A DNA stretch of 9,779 bases from Bacteroidota bacterium (GTDB lineage Bacteria; Bacteroidota; Ignavibacteria; Ignavibacteriales; Ignavibacteriaceae), in assembly GCA_024278655.1 (NCBI GenBank), contig JAJRSV010000156.1, positions 1-9,779 on the forward strand, in the 5' to 3' direction. The notes below the pieces were generated by a model that worked only from the letters and a program-made list of their open reading frames with translations, ran no database searches and was not told the DNA's origin. Shown piece by piece: positions 6,595-9,779 of the stretch (positions are counted from its first letter, which is position 1; the number at the start of each line of letters is the position of its first letter). The translations under genes and the position numbers were made by a program.

Positions 6595-7884
6595 TTATCT
6601 TGTTCTTCTTCCGCCGCTATGGTTCGAACCACCTCTTGTAGTTGTTCTTGGCGGAGAATAAGACCGTGGAGTATTATTCCTCGGTGGTGAATATGTTCTC
6701 GGTGTATTATTCCTCGGAGCTGTATATCTCTTCGGGTTATTGTTTTTGGGCGGAGTATATGTTTTTTTACGGGTGTTCCGCTTATTTGGTGTATAGGTAT
6801 TGTTTTTCTTTGTTCTGGTATTGTTGTTATACTTTTTAGTAGTATAATTTCTCTTGGTTCTGTCGGTTTTGTTATATCGAGTCGTTTTTTGTTTTCTATA
6901 GTCCGAACCTGTCCGTGTATTGAATTTCTTCTTATTGGTTCTTGTATTTTTATTGAACTTTGTTCTGTTGGTCGTGTTTTTTAATGTGTAATTTTTAGTA
7001 TCGCTTTTACGACCAAAGTCTTTTTTAACAAATCCTCTTCCGTTTTTGCCGTCGGTATTTCTGATGCCCAACGATCTGGTTTTACGTGTAACGTCGGTTA
7101 CGGTTTTCCGTTCGATATTACTCTTGTTTCTTACACCTAATTCTCTTGTTATCTTTTTTCTTTCATTTTTAATCTTTAAGTCATTACGCTCAACAGGATT
7201 CTTACGTTTAGTATCGGTATTAAGCGTTAAGTCGCGTCCGCCTTCTCTGGTAGTAGTTCGTGTATTATTAGTAAGAACGGTTGGATTCCTCAAACGATCG
7301 CGTCTTCCGTCGTTGTAACCTCTTCCACCGGAATTTCTTATTCTGGAAACATAAGTGTTTCGTGTTTTATAATAATCACCGGCATAATATCCGCCGCCGT
7401 AGTAATAATATGGATCATAGTAATACCCGGAATAGTAACTATAGTAATAAGGTGAATAATAATACCAGTAAGGATACGGGTAAACCACGTAATAGTAAGG
7501 TGGATAGTACCAAGGATAATAGTAATAAGGATACCAGACACCGAAACCAAAACCGAATATTACGGAAACAGAGGGATAGTAATCATACGAAACACCCGGA
7601 TAATATGAACCGTTACCAAAATAATAATTGTTGATTACAGTTCCGTTACCTGAGTTTTCCGGTTGTTCTTCTTCTTCGTTGAAATAGTAATTGTTTACGG
7701 TATCCGCTTCGTCAAAATATCCGGTGCTTCCGGATTCTTCATCTTCGTAAACGTAATCTTCGTAATTCTGATCGGATGAGTAATTAGCATACGGGTCGTC
7801 TTGCGTAGCTACTTCGGTGTAGCAGCCCGTAACTAAAAACGGTAGTAATAAAAACGGCAGCAATATTTTTAATAACTTTTTCAT
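6595..7884 (-). CDS. Charge-segregated Tyr-rich/Arg-Lys-rich low-complexity lipoprotein, unknown function
   Basis: A 429-residue predicted lipoprotein with three unlike blocks. The signal peptide ends in lipobox LVTGC (Cys21). Residues 22-80 are acidic, with 18 Asp/Glu and no Lys/Arg by my count, and include the TVNNYYF motif repeated as TVINNYYF at 82-89. Residues 94-172 are aromatic: I count 37 Tyr in 79 residues, plus Pro, Trp, Phe and Gly. The first Lys/Arg after Cys21 is Lys173. Residues 173-429 are strongly basic and polar (about 76 Lys/Arg against 16 Asp/Glu, many Asn and Thr), start with RNSGGR (183-188), and end in four 11-residue repeats and SGGRRTR. The protein is probably mostly disordered outside the Tyr block. 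A GAGAGGG Shine-Dalgarno site precedes ATG, and a sigma70-like promoter lies just upstream. It is the first gene of the unit with the Pro-rich lipoprotein and the OMPP1-type barrel, so a surface or envelope role is likely; a specific role is not known. Confidence 0.85.
   Translation of the reverse strand: MKKLLKILLPFLLLPFLVTGCYTEVATQDDPYANYSSDQNYEDYVYEDEESGSTGYFDEADTVNNYYFNEEEEQPENSGNGTVINNYYFGNGSYYPGVSYDYYPSVSVIFGFGFGVWYPYYYYPWYYPPYYYVVYPYPYWYYYSPYYYSYYSGYYYDPYYYYGGGYYAGDYYKTRNTYVSRIRNSGGRGYNDGRRDRLRNPTVLTNNTRTTTREGGRDLTLNTDTKRKNPVERNDLKIKNERKKITRELGVRNKSNIERKTVTDVTRKTRSLGIRNTDGKNGRGFVKKDFGRKSDTKNYTLKNTTNRTKFNKNTRTNKKKFNTRTGSDYRKQKTTRYNKTDRTKRNYTTKKYNNNTRTKKNNTYTPNKRNTRKKTYTPPKNNNPKRYTAPRNNTPRTYSPPRNNTPRSYSPPRTTTRGGSNHSGGRRTR
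6628..6759 (-). repeat. Four tandem 33-bp units coding 11-residue Y-S/T-x-P repeats
   Basis: Residues 376-419 of the Tyr-rich lipoprotein form four in-frame units: YTPPKNNNPKR, YTAPRNNTPRT, YSPPRNNTPRS and YSPPRTTTRGG. The consensus is Y-[ST]-P-P-R-N-N-T-P-R-x. A more degenerate unit (TYTPNKRNTRKK) seems to precede them. The DNA units are clearly related but not identical, so the array is not a very recent expansion. Confidence 0.8.
7369..7605 (-). repeat. Low-complexity Tyr-codon tract within the lipoprotein gene
   Basis: This stretch encodes residues 94-172 of the Tyr-rich lipoprotein, where TAT and TAC codons make up nearly half of all codons. Runs such as YPYYYYPWYYPPYYY are coded by mixed TAT/TAC rather than one repeated triplet. 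This suggests selection for the residue rather than simple slippage of one microsatellite unit. Confidence 0.75.
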
Positions 7885-7913
7885 TTTATCCCTCTCTATA
7901 AATAATCTGTCTC

Positions 7914-7942
7914 TATTTATGCAAAATACAGACCTAAGTCAA
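7914..7942 (-). promoter_or_regulatory. Sigma70-like promoter for the lipoprotein/barrel unit
   Basis: On the minus strand TTGACT (7942-7937) is followed by a 17-base spacer and TAAATA (7919-7914). The -35 matches the consensus in five of six bases and the spacer is ideal. Transcription would start near 7907, leaving a leader of roughly 20-25 bases that holds the GAGAGGG Shine-Dalgarno site of the 7884 gene. Bacteroidota housekeeping promoters often differ from this form, so the call is moderate. Confidence 0.55.
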
Positions 7943-8081
7943 GCATTTAAAAAATACCTTAAATCGAATAAAACATAGGCAATTTTGCAGTTCTTTGTAC
8001 TAATATTAGACGAACGATGTATATAAAATACTACAGAAACCGGACTGGAAAATTTGTTTTTTTTTGAAAAGATTTTGAGGA

Positions 8082-8861
8082 TTAGAAAATACCCTGGATG
8101 TATTCTATCCTGAGTGCCCTGCCGTTAGAGGTAGTTTCAGACTGCTGGTTTTTAAGCAAATCGCGGAAATCCAGTTCAATTGTAAAGCCGCTCCCGATGC
8201 TCCATCTTAAACCTGCATTCAAATATCCTTTGCCGCTTCCGAAATCGCCGTTGTTATCGTTCAAAGCAAAATCGTATTCGATTATAAGTGAGACCCTTGA
8301 GCCGATAGTCTTCTCGAGCCCGACACCGAAATTAACAAAGTTATCTCCGTCTTTATTTTCAAGCGAGTAGTTTGCCGTGGCATGTAAAGCAAGAAAACCG
8401 AGCATCGCAAAATTCTTGCTTACACCGGCATAAAACCCGGGTGATTTGATATCGTAACGGCTTATTTCGGAATGATAGATTCCTTTGCCCTGCGAGTTGA
8501 ATCCAATTGTAATTGCAGGAACCAAAGTAGTTTCGTTAAGAACCCGGACTCTTAACAGTACAGCGGGCAATTTGTACCAATCCACATTTCCGTTTCCAAT
8601 TACGTTTGCACCGCCGAAAGAAATTCCGAAGCTTAAGTTTTTGAATATCCCCACTTCCAATTGGGCTATCATTACACCGGCAGGCATCATGTTGGCATTA
8701 ATACCTATAAACCCTTTTTCTAAAATTCCTGCTGTAGGTAAATCGATTAGTTCCCTGTATTCGTACTTAGCACTTTCGCCGGCAGTGCCTTGTCCTGCTG
8801 TAAATTTTAGTGGAAGCAATGCAATGCAAATTAAAGAAAATATTAACGGTCTTCGAAGCAT
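8082..8861 (-). CDS. Small outer-membrane beta-barrel protein, YjbH-like, unknown function
   Basis: A 259-residue protein with a signal peptide (residues 1 to about 23: Arg-Arg, a hydrophobic core, then FTAGQG). The mature part is made of alternating hydrophobic strands rich in Gly and aromatics and ends in Phe (RIEYIQGIF), the usual C-terminal signal for insertion by the Bam machinery. The first half runs IDLPTAGILEKGFIG (39-53), FGISFGGANVIGNG (78-91), VDWYKLP (93-99) and LVPAITIGFNSQGKGIY (113-129). From memory this pattern recurs in Chlorobi/Ignavibacteria proteins and resembles part of the YjbH exopolysaccharide-linked barrel; I cannot confirm this without a profile search. The start is supported by ACAGGT seven bases before ATG. 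The gene upstream ends 70 nt away on the same strand, so the two may share a transcript. Confidence 0.75.
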   Translation of the reverse strand: MLRRPLIFSLICIALLPLKFTAGQGTAGESAKYEYRELIDLPTAGILEKGFIGINANMMPAGVMIAQLEVGIFKNLSFGISFGGANVIGNGNVDWYKLPAVLLRVRVLNETTLVPAITIGFNSQGKGIYHSEISRYDIKSPGFYAGVSKNFAMLGFLALHATANYSLENKDGDNFVNFGVGLEKTIGSRVSLIIEYDFALNDNNGDFGSGKGYLNAGLRWSIGSGFTIELDFRDLLKNQQSETTSNGRALRIEYIQGIF

Positions 8862-8931
8862 ATTTCAAACCTGTTTAAGAGTTGCTCTCTAAAGATAATA
8901 ATAATTCGAATATTTTGATTGAACCGGCACG

Positions 8932-9333
8932 TTATACTTTGGTCGGTAAAATCTCTATTTCCAGGTACATCGGCAGCAGGGAGAACTTTGAATGAATTAC
9001 AATTACTACTTTACCACTTTTCCCTTTCGAACCTAATAGAAGCATGCCTTCGTTCTCATTAATATTTAGTACTTCAACTAATTCTTTTCCTTCGCGTATA
9101 TCGAAAGTGCAGCTTACTTTTCTGAACAGTATCTGACTGCCCAATGCGTTTACCGGGACTACTTCGATTTTTACTGTTGAGTTCCGGTCGGTGTAAAGGA
9201 ATTCCGGTTCCGTTTTTGCAACCACTTCGTAAACATTGAAAAAGAAGTAATAAATCAGGTAGCTTACGGTTAAGATAAGCACAACTATAGCGGCATAATT
9301 CATCATCTTTTTTTTATTCTGAAACAAATCCAT
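8932..9333 (-). CDS. Membrane-anchored small protein with a probable extracytoplasmic beta domain, unknown function
   Basis: I do not recognise this 133-residue protein. It begins with a short basic segment (NKKK, residues 6-9), then one hydrophobic helix at about 13-33 that reads as an uncleaved signal anchor, so the rest should face the periplasm. Residues 38-133 alternate polar and hydrophobic residues in strand-like segments (STVKIEVVPV, SQILFRKVSCTFDI, SGKVVIVIHS, PMYLEIEILP). The line with G-x-S-G-K-V-V-I-V-I recalls bacterial Ig-like (Big) folds, but this is only a resemblance. There is a single Cys in the soluble part (Cys75). ATG at 9333 has no Shine-Dalgarno site at good spacing; a GCAGG lies about 14 bases away. 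It precedes the 8082-8861 barrel gene on the same strand and is divergent from the TPR lipoprotein at 9523. Confidence 0.7.
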   Translation of the reverse strand: MDLFQNKKKMMNYAAIVVLILTVSYLIYYFFFNVYEVVAKTEPEFLYTDRNSTVKIEVVPVNALGSQILFRKVSCTFDIREGKELVEVLNINENEGMLLLGSKGKSGKVVIVIHSKFSLLPMYLEIEILPTKV

Positions 9334-9476
9334 ACTTAATTGAGTTAACCTGCAATAACAATAGAATTTTTGTACAAATAAAAACTTTGTTTAGTTTGGA
9401 ACATGATTTTCAGAAATTATTTCTTCTAATGCTTTACCCTGAATTTACCTGCTGTCTTCGTTAAAAGCAAAATACC

Positions 9477-9505
9477 TTGTTATTCAGAATTTGTAATAAT
9501 ATATT
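9477..9505 (+). promoter_or_regulatory. Possible sigma70-like promoter for the TPR lipoprotein gene
   Basis: TTGTTA (9477-9482) and TATATT (9500-9505) are separated by 17 bases on the plus strand, in the divergent gap between the 9333 and 9523 genes. The region is very AT-rich, so chance matches are common, and the implied leader is only about 10-12 bases with no Shine-Dalgarno site. Confidence 0.3.
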
Positions 9506-9522
9506 TTTATGATAATTAATAA

Positions 9523-9779
9523 ATGAATATGAAACTTTTACTCAGTATATCTTTAATAGCAATTTTACTCATCGGATGTTCCGGTACCAAACAGGTTGAA
9601 ACGCCCGTTGAACAGACCCGGAACGGCAATAATGTTGTAAATCCTAAAGAGAAAGCGCTCGAGCACTTTGTTAACGGAAGTGTTGCCGAACAGGAGGGCG
9701 ACTACCAGACCGCGGTTCAGCAATACCAGAAAGCTCTTATGTACGATACGAGCGGCGGAATTTTTTACGCTCTCGCAAA
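9523..9779 (+). CDS. TPR-repeat lipoprotein (partial, 3' end off window)
   Basis: The reading frame is open from ATG at 9523 to the right edge, giving 85 codons plus two bases, and starts MNMKLLLSIS. Residues 1-18 form a lipoprotein signal peptide with lipobox LIGC, Cys19 being lipidated. After a short linker rich in Asn, Thr and Val (20-41), residues 44-77 fit a tetratricopeptide repeat: KALEHFVNGSVAEQEGDYQT, then AVQQYQKALMYD, with the typical G-[DN]-Y and A-x-x-x-Y-x-x-A-L spacing. The next residues, SGGIFYALA, would start a second repeat. TPR lipoproteins of this kind usually act as scaffolds or assembly factors in the envelope; the partner here is not visible. ATG at 9529 is an alternative start that would remove only two residues. 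No Shine-Dalgarno site is seen; the leader is A/T-rich. It is divergent from all other genes in the window. Confidence 0.85.
   Translation, partial: MNMKLLLSISLIAILLIGCSGTKQVETPVEQTRNGNNVVNPKEKALEHFVNGSVAEQEGDYQTAVQQYQKALMYDTSGGIFYALA

Noticed and set aside
6628..6759. The 33-bp repeats as a CRISPR array
   Set aside because: The units are contiguous, in frame, diverged and coding, with no spacers between them.
7281..7634. Plus-strand open frame rich in Asn, Arg and Ser opposite the Tyr-rich block
   Set aside because: It is the low-complexity mirror of Tyr codons on the other strand. The minus frame has a signal peptide, lipobox and Shine-Dalgarno site; this one has none.
8041..8081. T-rich run on the plus strand after the stop of the 8082-8861 gene as a terminator
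   Set aside because: On the transcribed minus strand it is an A-run, and no GC-rich stem precedes it; the orientation is wrong for intrinsic termination of that gene.
8485..8892. Plus-strand open frame of 135 codons opposite the small barrel gene
   Set aside because: It is antisense to a frame with a signal peptide and C-terminal Phe, and shows no domain of its own.

Overview
The window looks like a chromosomal segment of a Bacteroidota-type bacterium, most probably from the Ignavibacteria/Chlorobi side. The grounds are a menaquinone gene run (menF-menD-menH), an OMPP1/FadL/PorV-type outer-membrane barrel, many lipoproteins with plain Bacteroidota-like lipoboxes, A-rich leaders with few strong Shine-Dalgarno sites, and moderate-to-low GC. 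This placement is an inference from gene content; no rRNA or other marker is present.

Layout. All genes from 1 to about 9333 are on the minus strand; only the last, partial gene (9523 to the edge) is on the plus strand. Read in transcription order, the minus strand holds three groups. (a) 9333 to 8082: a small membrane-anchored protein of unknown function, then a small outer-membrane beta-barrel protein. (b) 7884 to 4811: a three-gene unit behind a good sigma70-like promoter, made of an extreme Tyr-rich/Arg-Lys-rich lipoprotein, a small Pro-rich lipoprotein, and an OMPP1/FadL-type barrel coupled to it by an ATGA overlap. (c) 4691 to 1: rsgA (ribosome-assembly GTPase), menF, menD and menH, tightly packed, with 15 nt between rsgA and menF, a 23-bp overlap for menF/menD and a 17-bp overlap for menD/menH. 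menH runs off the left edge. On the plus strand a TPR lipoprotein starts divergently at 9523 and runs off the right edge.

How the genes work together. MenF (chorismate to isochorismate), MenD (addition of the succinyl semialdehyde unit) and MenH (pyruvate elimination to SHCHC) are the first three steps of classical o-succinylbenzoate menaquinone synthesis. The overlaps imply translational coupling. rsgA appears to head this transcription unit, although its protein has no metabolic link to menaquinone. The lipoprotein/barrel unit is a cell-envelope module without a known function. The two lipoproteins share an exact RNSGGR motif, and the larger one is a striking charge-segregated, low-complexity protein.

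Oddities of note. The rsgA coding frame, judged by its OB-fold, extends about 36 codons upstream of its first TTG without any in-frame ATG/GTG/TTG, so it uses a rare start or the sequence has a one-base slip. menF appears to start at TTG. No RNA genes, insertion sequences, CRISPR arrays or phage genes are visible. No stretch longer than 300 bases lacks a gene.
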